A stretch of DNA of 64,000 nt. Origin: Alloenteromonas sp034089705. GTDB lineage: Bacteria > Bacillota_I > Bacilli_A > RFN20 > CAG-826. Under the pieces are notes generated by a model. The model searched no databases, was not told the DNA's origin, and saw only the letters and a program-made list of their open reading frames with translations. Position numbers and translations under genes: made by a program. Position 1 is the first letter of the stretch. The number at the start of each line of letters is the position of its first letter. The stretch spans positions 1-64,000 of the forward strand of contig JAXDTZ010000022.1 in assembly GCA_034089705.1 (NCBI GenBank), written 5' to 3'. Below are positions 23,841 to 32,289 of the stretch, one piece after another.

Positions 23841-25082
23841 ATGTCGAAAGGAAAAAAGACTAATCTTCACTTCATCCTCGGCGTGATTCTTGGCCTTCTT
23901 GGCATCGCCCTTGCCCTTGTGATGATCCTCGTCGGAGTCATCCCGGGACGCGGGGTTGTTGTGAACGGCCATAGTTTCGGCCTCTTTACCGGAATCGCTC
24001 ACTTCTTCCGTTGCTTCGTTCCGGATCCCGGACTCCTGGGAACCGGCATGACCTTCTGGTCTCCCAACATGTCGCTTGGCGGATTCATCGGCGTCTTCGC
24101 CACCGTCGTTTCCTTCATTCTCACCGTGATCGCGGTGATCGTCCTCGCAAAGAAACACGCGAAAGTCTTGGTGGCCGAAGCGATCGTCACCTTCTTGGCT
24201 TCCCTCTGCCTCGCCGGAGTTTGGTCCGTCGTCATCAACGGATTGGTTTGGAGATCCATGTGGTATTCCGCCCAATTCTGGCTCACCATCATCTTGCTCC
24301 TTGGCACCGCGGGATATGCCTTGCTGGCCTTGGATGTCGTCGCTGGAGTCTTTAATTTGAAACTTTGCCCGTTCGCGAAAGAAGAAGAACCGGCGAAAGA
24401 AGAAACTGCCCCGGCGTTTGACGAAGAAGCTTGCCGCCGCATCGCCGACGAAGAAATCCAAAAGCACGTCGATAACTTCCCCCATGGCATCACCATCGAA
24501 AAGGCCGACGAAATCGTCGCGGCCGCGATGGAAAAACACGTCGAAGAACTTCACACCGAATACGTCGACGAAGAAACCTCCGACGAAGAAACCTCCGAAG
24601 AAGAAACCGTCGAAGAAACCCCGGCCGAAGAACCGGTCGAGGAAGAGACTTCTGAAGAAGCCGCTTCTGAAGAAGCCCCCAAAGGACGCTTCGATGGATT
24701 CGCTTCCATCAAGCGCGTGCCGTTTGAAGAACGCCTCGCTTCCGCGGATGAAGACATCCAAAAGAAATACCAAGAACTCCGTTCTTACATCCTCTCTTAC
24801 GGCGTCCGCGGCCGCATCTCGATCCCGGGCGACACCTATTCCGCCCACCGCGAACGCTTGGTGTTCCTCACCATCGCCGGCAAACACATCAAGGCCTACT
24901 TCGCCCTCAATCCGGCTGACTACGAGAACTCCAAGACCCCGCTCATCAGCGTCGAGAGCAAGAAATTCGAAGACTTGCCCGCTTGCCTCAAGGTCAAATC
25001 CGATTTGTCCTTCCGCCGCGCCCTCAAGCTCATCGATGACGTGATGGCCGCAAAACAAATCACCAAACCAGAAGATCAATAA
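23841..25082 (+). CDS. Membrane protein with acidic linker and conserved C-terminal domain
   Basis: A 413-residue protein. Four membrane segments lie within residues 1-175. A cytoplasmic Glu/Thr/Ala-rich stretch follows at about 178-290, with repeated EETSEEE-type units. The C-terminal domain (about 290-405, RLASADEDIQKKYQELRSYILSYGVRGRISIPGDTY and later IAGKHIKAYFALNP) is a Firmicute domain often found fused to varied N-termini; its function is unknown. GAAAGGGA precedes the ATG and TATAAC lies upstream. It stands alone between two terminators. Confidence 0.65.
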   Translation: MSKGKKTNLHFILGVILGLLGIALALVMILVGVIPGRGVVVNGHSFGLFTGIAHFFRCFVPDPGLLGTGMTFWSPNMSLGGFIGVFATVVSFILTVIAVIVLAKKHAKVLVAEAIVTFLASLCLAGVWSVVINGLVWRSMWYSAQFWLTIILLLGTAGYALLALDVVAGVFNLKLCPFAKEEEPAKEETAPAFDEEACRRIADEEIQKHVDNFPHGITIEKADEIVAAAMEKHVEELHTEYVDEETSDEETSEEETVEETPAEEPVEEETSEEAASEEAPKGRFDGFASIKRVPFEERLASADEDIQKKYQELRSYILSYGVRGRISIPGDTYSAHRERLVFLTIAGKHIKAYFALNPADYENSKTPLISVESKKFEDLPACLKVKSDLSFRRALKLIDDVMAAKQITKPEDQ

Positions 25083-25100
25083 ATTAATAAATCCTTACTT

Positions 25101-25182
25101 GCAAAAACCCGCTCAATTGGGAGTGAGACCCTCTGTTGGAAACCCAACATCGGATCCCATGTCCTTCTGGGCGGGTTTTTGC
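25101..25182 (+). terminator. Bidirectional terminator with an unusually structured loop
   Basis: GCAAAAACCCGC (25101-25112) pairs perfectly with GCGGGTTTTTGC (25171-25182), with A and T tracts placed for termination in both directions. The 58-nt loop is far longer than usual and can itself fold: TGTTGG/CCAACA closes an AAAC loop inside GGGA/TCCC. It may be only a terminator, or a small structured RNA or attenuator ahead of the flavodiiron gene. Confidence 0.6.
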
Positions 25183-25197
25183 ATGTGTGCATTCCGG

Positions 25198-25226
25198 TTG
25201 CAGTGCGAATTCTAGTAAACTAGAAT
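25198..25226 (+). promoter_or_regulatory. Promoter with inverted-repeat operator, flavodiiron gene
   Basis: TTGCAG (25198-25203) and TAGAAT (25221-25226) are 17 nt apart. An inverted repeat, ATTCTAG-TAAA-CTAGAAT (25209-25226), spans the spacer and the whole -10 box. A repressor bound here would block polymerase; an oxygen- or redox-responsive regulator is a guess from the gene controlled. Confidence 0.6.
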
Positions 25227-25250
25227 ACCCCTGTTGGAAAGGATGAAACC

Positions 25251-27110
25251 ATGCACAACGAAATACAATTAGCACCCGATTTCTATTATGTCGGCGGCTC
25301 TTCCCGCCGGCTGAACTTGTTCGAAAACATTTATCCGATTCCAAAAGGAGCCTCCTTCAACTCCTATCTCTACCTCGATGAGAAAACCATCCTCCTCGAT
25401 ACGGTGGATTCCAGACTTCAAGACATCTTCTTCGAGACCGTCGATCACCTCTTGAATGGGCGTCCTTTGGATTACGTGGTCATCAACCACATGGAGCCCG
25501 ACCATGCCTCCTCCCTTGGGGAATTGCTCGCCCGCCATCCCGAAACCACGCTCGTCGTGAACGCGATTTCCCTTCGTTTTTTCAAAAACTATTTCCCCAA
25601 AGCCAATCCGAAAACCTTGATTGTGAAGGAAGGGGATAAGCTTTCCACCGGGAAACACGAATTCACCTTCCTCACCGCCCAGATGGTTCACTGGCCGGAA
25701 GTCATGTTCACCTACGAAACCAAGGACAAGGTGCTCTTCTCCGCGGACGCGTTCGGCTCGTTCGGCGCATTGAGCGGGGACGTGTATGCTTCTCCCCTCA
25801 ATTTCGACCTCGCGGAAACCAGACGGTACTACGCGAACATCGTTGGAAAATACGGGGTGCAAGTCTTGAACGTCCTCAAGAAAGTGGCCAACCTCGACAT
25901 CCGAATGATCTGCTCCCTCCATGGCCCGATCCATAAAGGGAATTTGAAGCCCCTCCTCTCCGCGTATGGGAAATGGGCCAGTTACACCCCCGAAGACAAA
26001 GACGGCGTCATGGTCGCCTATAGCTCCGTTTACGGGGGAACCGAAAACGTGGCGAACATCATCGCAAGCAAACTGGCCGCGAAAGGAATCCGCAACATCG
26101 TCGTCTACGATGTTTCGACCACCGATTCCAGCTACCTCATCGCGGAAGCTTGGCGCGTTGGCACCATCGTTTTGTGCGCAACCACTTATAACGCCGGGGT
26201 CTTCATCAAGATGGAAGAATTCTTGATGGACCTCGCCCATCACCAAATCCGCAACCGCAACATCGCCTTCGTGGAGAACGGCTCTTGGGCCCCCGCCGCC
26301 AAATCCAACATGAAGAAGATTTTGGAGAAACTCGAAGGCATCAACGCCATCGAAAAGGAAATCACCATCGCAAGCCGTATCAAGGATTCCCAAGAAGGTG
26401 ATATCGACGAACTCGTTTCCCAAATCGCCGAAGTGGTTCTGCCCAAAAAGAAAGAAGCCCCGACCCCCATCGATCCGGTCGCGGGATTCAAACTCTCCTA
26501 TGGCTTGTTCGCTTTGTTCACCCAAGACGAAAACGGCAAAGGCAACGCTTCGATCAACAATTCCTTCATCCAAATCTCGGACAACCCCAATATCTACATC
26601 CTCTCGGTGAACGTCGCCAATTACAGCGCCGAAACCATCCACGCGACGGGCAAATTCAACCTGTCCATCTTGGACAACACGGTGGATTTCTCCCTCATCA
26701 AGCGGTTTGGCTTCCAAAGCGGACGCACCGTGGATAAGTTGTCGGGCATCGAAGGGGATTTGGCCACCGCGGAAAACGGAATCGCCTATTTGAAGACTAA
26801 TTCCAACGCGATGCTTTCCTGCCGCGTGATCCAGGAAGAAACGATTGGTAACCACGTCGTATTCCACGTGGAAGTCACCGAATCGAAGGTTCTTTCGGGC
26901 AACCCCTCGTTAACTTACGCGGATTATTTTGCTTCGGTCAAACCCGAACCGATCCCCGAAATCGCCAAACCCCAAGCGAAGAAAGAAAAGCGCGTGGGAT
27001 GGCGGTGCAAGATCTGTGGGTACACCTATTGGGGCGAAACCCTTCCCGCGGATTTCGTTTGCCCCCTTTGCAAACACCCGGCCTCCGATTTCGAACGAAT
27101 CGAAGAATAA
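25251..27110 (+). CDS. Flavodiiron protein fused to flavin reductase and rubredoxin
   Basis: A 619-residue cytoplasmic oxygen/NO reductase. Residues 1-250 are the metallo-beta-lactamase diiron domain (NHMEPDHASS metal motif, SLHGPIHKG). Residues about 253-400 are a flavodoxin domain binding FMN (VAYSSVYGGTENVA). Residues about 415-560 resemble a flavin reductase (KLSYGLFALFTQ). The last 50 are rubredoxin with CKICG and CPLCKHP ligands to one iron. Such fusions carry the whole electron path from NAD(P)H to O2 or NO, a defence in anaerobes (family knowledge). GGAAAGGA precedes the ATG. It is a single gene with an operator-like promoter and its own terminator. Confidence 0.93.
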   Translation: MHNEIQLAPDFYYVGGSSRRLNLFENIYPIPKGASFNSYLYLDEKTILLDTVDSRLQDIFFETVDHLLNGRPLDYVVINHMEPDHASSLGELLARHPETTLVVNAISLRFFKNYFPKANPKTLIVKEGDKLSTGKHEFTFLTAQMVHWPEVMFTYETKDKVLFSADAFGSFGALSGDVYASPLNFDLAETRRYYANIVGKYGVQVLNVLKKVANLDIRMICSLHGPIHKGNLKPLLSAYGKWASYTPEDKDGVMVAYSSVYGGTENVANIIASKLAAKGIRNIVVYDVSTTDSSYLIAEAWRVGTIVLCATTYNAGVFIKMEEFLMDLAHHQIRNRNIAFVENGSWAPAAKSNMKKILEKLEGINAIEKEITIASRIKDSQEGDIDELVSQIAEVVLPKKKEAPTPIDPVAGFKLSYGLFALFTQDENGKGNASINNSFIQISDNPNIYILSVNVANYSAETIHATGKFNLSILDNTVDFSLIKRFGFQSGRTVDKLSGIEGDLATAENGIAYLKTNSNAMLSCRVIQEETIGNHVVFHVEVTESKVLSGNPSLTYADYFASVKPEPIPEIAKPQAKKEKRVGWRCKICGYTYWGETLPADFVCPLCKHPASDFERIEE

Positions 27111-27125
27111 ACTTCCGAATCTTCT

Positions 27126-27147
27126 AAGCGCCCTTCGGGGCGCTTTT
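27126..27147 (+). terminator. Terminator of the flavodiiron gene
   Basis: AAGCGCCC (27126-27133) and GGGCGCTT (27138-27145) with a TTCG tetraloop, then TTT. Confidence 0.9.
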
Positions 27148-27193
27148 CGCATCAAAGAAAGACAAACGAACAAAAGAAGAGTAAAGTTATTCC

Positions 27194-27445
27194 ATGGCGG
27201 ATTCCTCTTCTTCCAAAACAACAAGATTCTTTGGAATCTTCGTTCCCCTCGCGAAGCAATTTGCTTTGCCGGGGCTCGTCCTTTCCCTCGTCGCCTTTTT
27301 AGCGTTCCTCATTCTCTTTTTCCAAGGGCTTTTGCAGAATGTGTTTCTCATCGCGATGGTGCTGGCGGGAGTGCTCGCAGGAATCTTCCTCGCCGCTTTG
27401 GTGTTAGGAATGATTGGAAGCCGTTATTTATCCCGGAACGAATGA
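27194..27445 (+). CDS. Small two-helix membrane protein
   Basis: An 83-residue protein with two hydrophobic segments at about 24-46 and 50-73 and short charged ends. No family is recognised. It precedes the O-antigen-ligase-like gene by 6 nt and may be a partner subunit. TAAAGT and a weak GTTATTCC lie upstream; a clear Shine-Dalgarno is missing. Confidence 0.55.
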   Translation: MADSSSSKTTRFFGIFVPLAKQFALPGLVLSLVAFLAFLILFFQGLLQNVFLIAMVLAGVLAGIFLAALVLGMIGSRYLSRNE

Positions 27446-27451
27446 TTGTTT

Positions 27452-28864
27452 ATGAGCGATACCCATCAAACGAACGAACGCTTTTTGAACCGTTATGACA
27501 CGGTCTTTGCCTTCTTGGGCTTAGAAACTATTGCTTTATTGCTGTTCGGATTCGGGGGAAGCCTCGGATCGATGATATTGAAATTCATCGGTTTATTCCT
27601 TTCTTTCGCCGCGTTTCCTTTCGTTAAGAAATCCTACGATTCTTCCACGATTAAAAAGAACGCGCTTGCCCTGATTCCCTTGTTTGTTTTCTTCTTGCTT
27701 CTTGGCTTGTCTGCCTTTTGGAAATCATATTATGGAAACGGGCTCGTTTTCTTCTTGATGGGCTTGTTCCAGGGCCTTGGGTTCCTGGGGGCGTTTGGCC
27801 TTGCGTTTGTCTTGCGGCACATTGGGGCGGTGAAGATTCAATACCTCTTGTACGCCTTCTTGGGCGGAGCCTTGATTTACGTCTTGATTTCTTCCTTGTA
27901 CAGCTTTGGCCGTTATGGGCTTCTTTACGCGGCGAGGTACGCGGGAAAACATTATTACTTTGAAGGGGTGCTCTTCCCGGTTTATTCCGAAACCAAGGCG
28001 TTGATCGGCTTTGAGTTCCAAGAGACGAGTTTGCGTTATGGGGCATCTCTTGCCTTCTTGCTTGCTTCTTCGGGAGCGGGCTTGTTCTTCGCCGATTTCA
28101 AAAAGAGCCCGAAACGGTATGCGATTTTGGGGGCGATGTCCCTGGTTGGAATCTTGGCGTTGGCCCTGGTTCCGTTTCTGACCGGCCTTGTGTTGCTTGC
28201 GGGAGTTTACCTTGTCGCAGGGGGGATTCGCCTCGGAGTTCTCCTTCGAAAGAAGAACCCCAAAGCGGAACGGATCCTCTCAATTGGGGTATTCTCCTTC
28301 TTGGCTTTGACGGCCTTCTTGGGGGTGCTGCTTTTCTTCATCGACGCGAAGACCGACTTGCTCGTGAACGCGAATATTCCGAAACTCTCCTCTGCGTTGC
28401 AGGGAAACAATTTCGTGGGGCGTATCCGTCAAACCATCATGAGCCTTTTCTATCCCACCGCAAGCGACGCGGGATTCCGAAACGTCGATTTCCTTTCGGT
28501 CTTATTTGGCCGGGGCAATTTGAGTTCGGTGGCTTTCTGCAACACCTTTGAATTCAATATCCTCTACGAGAACGGCCTCATTGCCTTCTTGTTGCTTTTG
28601 CTCGTGATTTTCGGTGCGATGATCCATGGAAGGAAGTTCTTGTTTCGTGACGGAATCAATGGGGAAAAGGGAATGATCCTTGCTTCGCTAATTGGCATCT
28701 TCGTCTACCTTTCGTTCTGCAGCGACGAGATGCCCCTCGTCCATGGCAGCGGATTCTTCCCCGGGACTTCCCATCCCTTGTTTATCGGGGGAATCGCATT
28801 GTTAGGATGGATTTATCAACCAAAAGAACGGAAAGAGAAGAAGGAGGACGAATCCCATGAATAA
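27452..28864 (+). CDS. Polytopic membrane protein, O-antigen ligase/polymerase-like
   Basis: A 470-residue protein with about 11 membrane segments and one larger outer loop near residues 300-360 (KTDLLVNANIPKL... FLSVLFGRGNLSSVAFCNTFEFNILYENGLIAF). That layout, with NxxLxxxxxxGxxGxxxF-like features at the loop end, is typical of WaaL/Wzy proteins that ligate or polymerise surface glycans. ATG at 27452 is preferred over the upstream TTG. It overlaps the lipoprotein gene by ATGA. The assignment rests on topology and neighbourhood only. Confidence 0.5.
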   Translation: MSDTHQTNERFLNRYDTVFAFLGLETIALLLFGFGGSLGSMILKFIGLFLSFAAFPFVKKSYDSSTIKKNALALIPLFVFFLLLGLSAFWKSYYGNGLVFFLMGLFQGLGFLGAFGLAFVLRHIGAVKIQYLLYAFLGGALIYVLISSLYSFGRYGLLYAARYAGKHYYFEGVLFPVYSETKALIGFEFQETSLRYGASLAFLLASSGAGLFFADFKKSPKRYAILGAMSLVGILALALVPFLTGLVLLAGVYLVAGGIRLGVLLRKKNPKAERILSIGVFSFLALTAFLGVLLFFIDAKTDLLVNANIPKLSSALQGNNFVGRIRQTIMSLFYPTASDAGFRNVDFLSVLFGRGNLSSVAFCNTFEFNILYENGLIAFLLLLLVIFGAMIHGRKFLFRDGINGEKGMILASLIGIFVYLSFCSDEMPLVHGSGFFPGTSHPLFIGGIALLGWIYQPKERKEKKEDESHE

Positions 28865-29786
28865 GAAACGATCCCTTTTGCTGCTTCCGTTCCTCGCGGT
28901 CAGCCTCGTCTCCTGCGTCGACACTTCCGAGCTTTACGACGGGGACGCCTACGCGGGGAAAACCATGACGGATAACCGTTATTCGGTTTGGGACGAAGGC
29001 CTTGTCGAACCCACGGATTTCGTCACGGTTCCCCATGGCCCCAATGGGTATTTCAACGGATCGGGGAATTACGACAGCCCGGATCAATGTTTCGGGCTCG
29101 CGGAAGCCAAATCCTTCCATCCGGAATATTTCAAAAACGGGAACGCCTCCTTGATGTGGACCAAAGAAGGAGACACCCCATGGGGCAATGACATTGCCGG
29201 GGGATTCATCAACCAATGGACCGACAATTCCGCCTTGGTGGGCACAGTGTACAGCCAAACTAAAAAACTCGTGAACTACCAATCGAAATTCGCGAAAGGC
29301 TATTTATCCAAACTCTATAACGGCCAGATCAAATGCAACGCATGGAGTTATTATTCCATGGTGCTACTCGATTCCAAGGGATATGGCACGGTCTTCCCGA
29401 GCGAACTCCAAACCGGACCCTATTTTGCCTTTGTCGCCCGCGGAGCCTCGGATACCGTTTCCGATTGGGGCAAGGGGCGCGTGATGAGTTTTGACATCCG
29501 CGTCACCTTCTACAAATTGGGAATGGACGCGAAAACCATGATCCCCAAGGGATTCTTGCTCCCTGGGGTCCGTTTGCAGGCGGACCGTTCCTCGGAATTG
29601 ACTTCCTTGGTCGGTTTCTCGTTTGAAGACGTCGGATACGATCCCGCGGGAATCGTCGGGATGTCGATTTCTTATGATTTGGTGGAGGATCCGTTGCATG
29701 CGAGCGACGACTTCACCGATGGAAGCGAGTTCCATACGGGGCTTGCCTTGCTCGAAGTCCTCTTCCCGGATTCTACTTGGAACTAA
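28857..29786 (+). CDS. Lipoprotein of unknown function
   Basis: A 309-residue protein with a lipoprotein signal peptide (MNKKRSLLLLPFLAVSLVSC, Cys at 20). The mature part is beta-rich and aromatic, with SPDQCFGLAEAKSFHPEYF and a two-sided strand pattern that could be a carbohydrate-binding or jelly-roll fold. No named domain is recognised. Its coupled start with the membrane protein suggests it works outside the membrane on the same glycan. It ends with a 14-nt convergent overlap with the TupA-like gene. Confidence 0.6.
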   Translation: MNKKRSLLLLPFLAVSLVSCVDTSELYDGDAYAGKTMTDNRYSVWDEGLVEPTDFVTVPHGPNGYFNGSGNYDSPDQCFGLAEAKSFHPEYFKNGNASLMWTKEGDTPWGNDIAGGFINQWTDNSALVGTVYSQTKKLVNYQSKFAKGYLSKLYNGQIKCNAWSYYSMVLLDSKGYGTVFPSELQTGPYFAFVARGASDTVSDWGKGRVMSFDIRVTFYKLGMDAKTMIPKGFLLPGVRLQADRSSELTSLVGFSFEDVGYDPAGIVGMSISYDLVEDPLHASDDFTDGSEFHTGLALLEVLFPDSTWN

Positions 29787-30687
29787 GATATCGGGAGATG
29801 TCGAGCCATTCTCCCATTTCGAAGTCGACTCGGTCATCGTCGAGAATCAAGGTCCCTTTCGCGGGGGTGAAGGTCATTTCCGAGAAATAGATTTTCTCAT
29901 GGATGCAATAGAGGTCGACGCGGACAAAAGGGAAAGGCGCGGCGAGAGATTCCGCCATCGCGACCATTTGGGAGAAACAGTCCGGTTTTTTGGGGCATAC
30001 GTCCGCCTTTTTCCATCCGTTGAACTGGCTTCCGTCAAAAGGAGACCAATCGATTTTGAGTTCGGTGTAACGGATGTCTTTCCCTCTCCCCGTGACGACA
30101 TAGAGGTTTTTGGCCTTCCCGTTGAACACGTGGATTTTGTATTCGATGGGGAATTCCCCATCTTCCAAGAGGAGTTGTTCGATGAGGATTTGAGGGGGGA
30201 TTTTGGAGTAATGCGGTTCCACCGTTTTCTTGCCGTAATCCGACTTCAAGTAACGATGGAATTTCTTCTTTAACGAGGGGATGTCTAGGCTATTTTTGTC
30301 GAGAACGATCGCGTTATACCCGGAAGCGTGGGAGCATTTCATGGCAAACGAAGAAGGCAATTTATCGAACGGAATCTCTTCGAAGGAATCGTAAACTCCA
30401 TGGATGGGAATCAAGGCATCTTCGTATCCGCGTTCTTTTACGTAATCGCGAACGCTGACGCGCCCCGCGCAACGGGACACTTCCTCGTCTTTGGGATAGA
30501 CGAACAAACGGAGGTATTGCAGTTTCTCGGTGTAACGGACCGGCGGATTCAAATGGAGTTTGTGGTGGGTGATGTAGCGATATTGGAGGCGGACATACCA
30601 AATGGGGTTGATCGCCTTGATGAGGCCGCGAAGCGAAACGGCGAAAAACCGTTTGATTTTATTTTCCTTCAGGTTCGGGTTCCCCAT
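29773..30687 (-). CDS. TupA-like ATP-grasp protein
   Basis: A 304-residue protein of the TupA-like ATP-grasp family, named after teichuronopeptide synthesis and common in polysaccharide loci. YVRLQYRYITHHKLHLNPPVRYTEKLQYLRLF is the family opening; KLPSSFAMKCSHASGYNAIVLDKN and EPHYSKIPPQILIEQLL mark the ATP-grasp core, and LYCIHEKIYFSEMTFTPAKGT carries the acidic metal ligand. GGAGG precedes ATG 30687. The gene overlaps the flippase gene by 29 nt, so it is translated from the same mRNA. It probably attaches an amino acid or similar group to a glycan (inference). Confidence 0.8.
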   Translation of the reverse strand: MGNPNLKENKIKRFFAVSLRGLIKAINPIWYVRLQYRYITHHKLHLNPPVRYTEKLQYLRLFVYPKDEEVSRCAGRVSVRDYVKERGYEDALIPIHGVYDSFEEIPFDKLPSSFAMKCSHASGYNAIVLDKNSLDIPSLKKKFHRYLKSDYGKKTVEPHYSKIPPQILIEQLLLEDGEFPIEYKIHVFNGKAKNLYVVTGRGKDIRYTELKIDWSPFDGSQFNGWKKADVCPKKPDCFSQMVAMAESLAAPFPFVRVDLYCIHEKIYFSEMTFTPAKGTLILDDDRVDFEMGEWLDISRYLSSK

Positions 30688-32245
30688 GTTCCCCTCCTTT
30701 CTTTCGCAAAAAGCTGGAGACGATTTTTTCTTTGGTGAGGGCCAAGAAGCCAAGGTAGATGACCGCATCCAAAACCAAGAGGATGAGGCTCGATAGCAGA
30801 TAATTCACCCAAAGCTCGCTTCCGGAATACGGGAGAAGGGATTCGATGAATGGCAACAAGAAGAAGGTCAATCCCCCAATCAAGATCCCCGCGAGGCAAA
30901 TCTTCAGGTTGTTTCGATTGAAGATCGCCTTTCTCGAATACTTCCAGGAAACGGCGATGAAGTAGGAAACGAGCATCACGTCCGTAATGGTAGTCGCTAT
31001 GGCAACCCCTAACCCCGGGCGAAGGGGGAAGAGGACGAGGGCGAACAAGAAAGACAAACCGACGTTGAAGAGGATTCCCCCGAGCATCCCAAACAAATAA
31101 TATTTCTCCCGTTTCGACGGAATCAGGATTTCGGTGTAGATGTTATCCCCGATCGAATAGGTGAGCATCATGAGGGAGAGGGATGCGAGGATGGCGGAGC
31201 TGTCCTGGTATTGGGCGCTGACTTCGGAACCGGAGAACAGGGCGGTGATGGGGGTGCTGAGGCTAGCCATCGTCGCGATCGCGGGAACAGCGATGAAAAA
31301 GGTGATGTTCAAGGAATAGGAAACGAGGTTTTGGAAGAAACGTTTGTCTTCCTTCCCGTAATAATAGGAAGCCCGCGGCATGAACACCGCGTAGAGGGAG
31401 GTAATGAGGGTGATGATGATGTCGATGCCCTTCACCCCAACCGAGTACGCCCCGACCGCGGCTTTGCTGGAATCGATGAACCCCAAGAGGAATTCGTCGG
31501 TTTGGTTATAAACCGTAAGGGCGATGGAAGCCAGGAATAGCACCAAAATAGTGGGGGCGTGTGCTCGAAAATGATATGGCGCGGTCTTTTTCAAGGAGAT
31601 GTATCGAGGCAAGAAGATGAGGTTGGAAACCACGGTTAATATGGTCGTGGAAATCGTGATCAAGCCATAGATGTGGATCTCATTTAGCGCAGGGTTAACG
31701 TATGTCCCGTTATCGTCCACATAACCCGTTTTGACCTTGATGAACAAGAAGGTCAAAGCCGCCCCGACGGCGATGAAAAAGATGGAACGCGCGGTGATGT
31801 AGAAGTGCTTCTCCAGCACGATGTAGATCCATTCAAAGGAGAAGAGACCCATCAAGAAGTTGATGGACAAGAGGAAGATCAACCCGGAATTTTCTAATAG
31901 GGAAGGGACGGTGCATACCAGAAGTGCCATGAAGGCGAAGCTGAACAAGGTGAAAATGCCTTGGATTAAGAAAAACTCTTGGGCCAAATGGGACAATTTT
32001 TCTTTGTCGTTTTTGACTTTGGAGCATTCCCGAATGGCGATGTTGGGAATGGAGATTTTGGCGAGGACCAAGAAGTAATAGACGAAGGTGTTCGCCCAAG
32101 TGTATAAGCCAAACGCCTGATCCCCGAGGGCGCGAGTGACGTAGGGGAACGTCAAAAAGGAGAGCAACGTCATCGTCAAGGTTCTCACCAAGCTGATGAC
32201 GACGCTGGAACGGATGTTGGAGTGAACGGGACTCGCGCTGGCCAT
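30659..32245 (-). CDS. Wzx-type polysaccharide flippase
   Basis: A 528-residue MATE/MOP superfamily exporter with about 14 membrane segments. VVISLVRTLTMTLLSFLTFPYVTRALGDQAFGLYTWA is the typical Wzx/RfbX start. It would flip undecaprenyl-linked repeat units across the membrane. ATG 32245 follows GATAAT by 6 nt without a Shine-Dalgarno, so a leaderless internal promoter is likely, although the two GT4 genes upstream are in the same direction with a 44-nt gap. Confidence 0.88.
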   Translation of the reverse strand: MASASPVHSNIRSSVVISLVRTLTMTLLSFLTFPYVTRALGDQAFGLYTWANTFVYYFLVLAKISIPNIAIRECSKVKNDKEKLSHLAQEFFLIQGIFTLFSFAFMALLVCTVPSLLENSGLIFLLSINFLMGLFSFEWIYIVLEKHFYITARSIFFIAVGAALTFLFIKVKTGYVDDNGTYVNPALNEIHIYGLITISTTILTVVSNLIFLPRYISLKKTAPYHFRAHAPTILVLFLASIALTVYNQTDEFLLGFIDSSKAAVGAYSVGVKGIDIIITLITSLYAVFMPRASYYYGKEDKRFFQNLVSYSLNITFFIAVPAIATMASLSTPITALFSGSEVSAQYQDSSAILASLSLMMLTYSIGDNIYTEILIPSKREKYYLFGMLGGILFNVGLSFLFALVLFPLRPGLGVAIATTITDVMLVSYFIAVSWKYSRKAIFNRNNLKICLAGILIGGLTFFLLPFIESLLPYSGSELWVNYLLSSLILLVLDAVIYLGFLALTKEKIVSSFLRKKGGEHGEPEPEGK

Positions 32246-32289
32246 GGGGGAATTATCGCACCTTTGGAGGCGTCAGAACAGGCGCGAAA

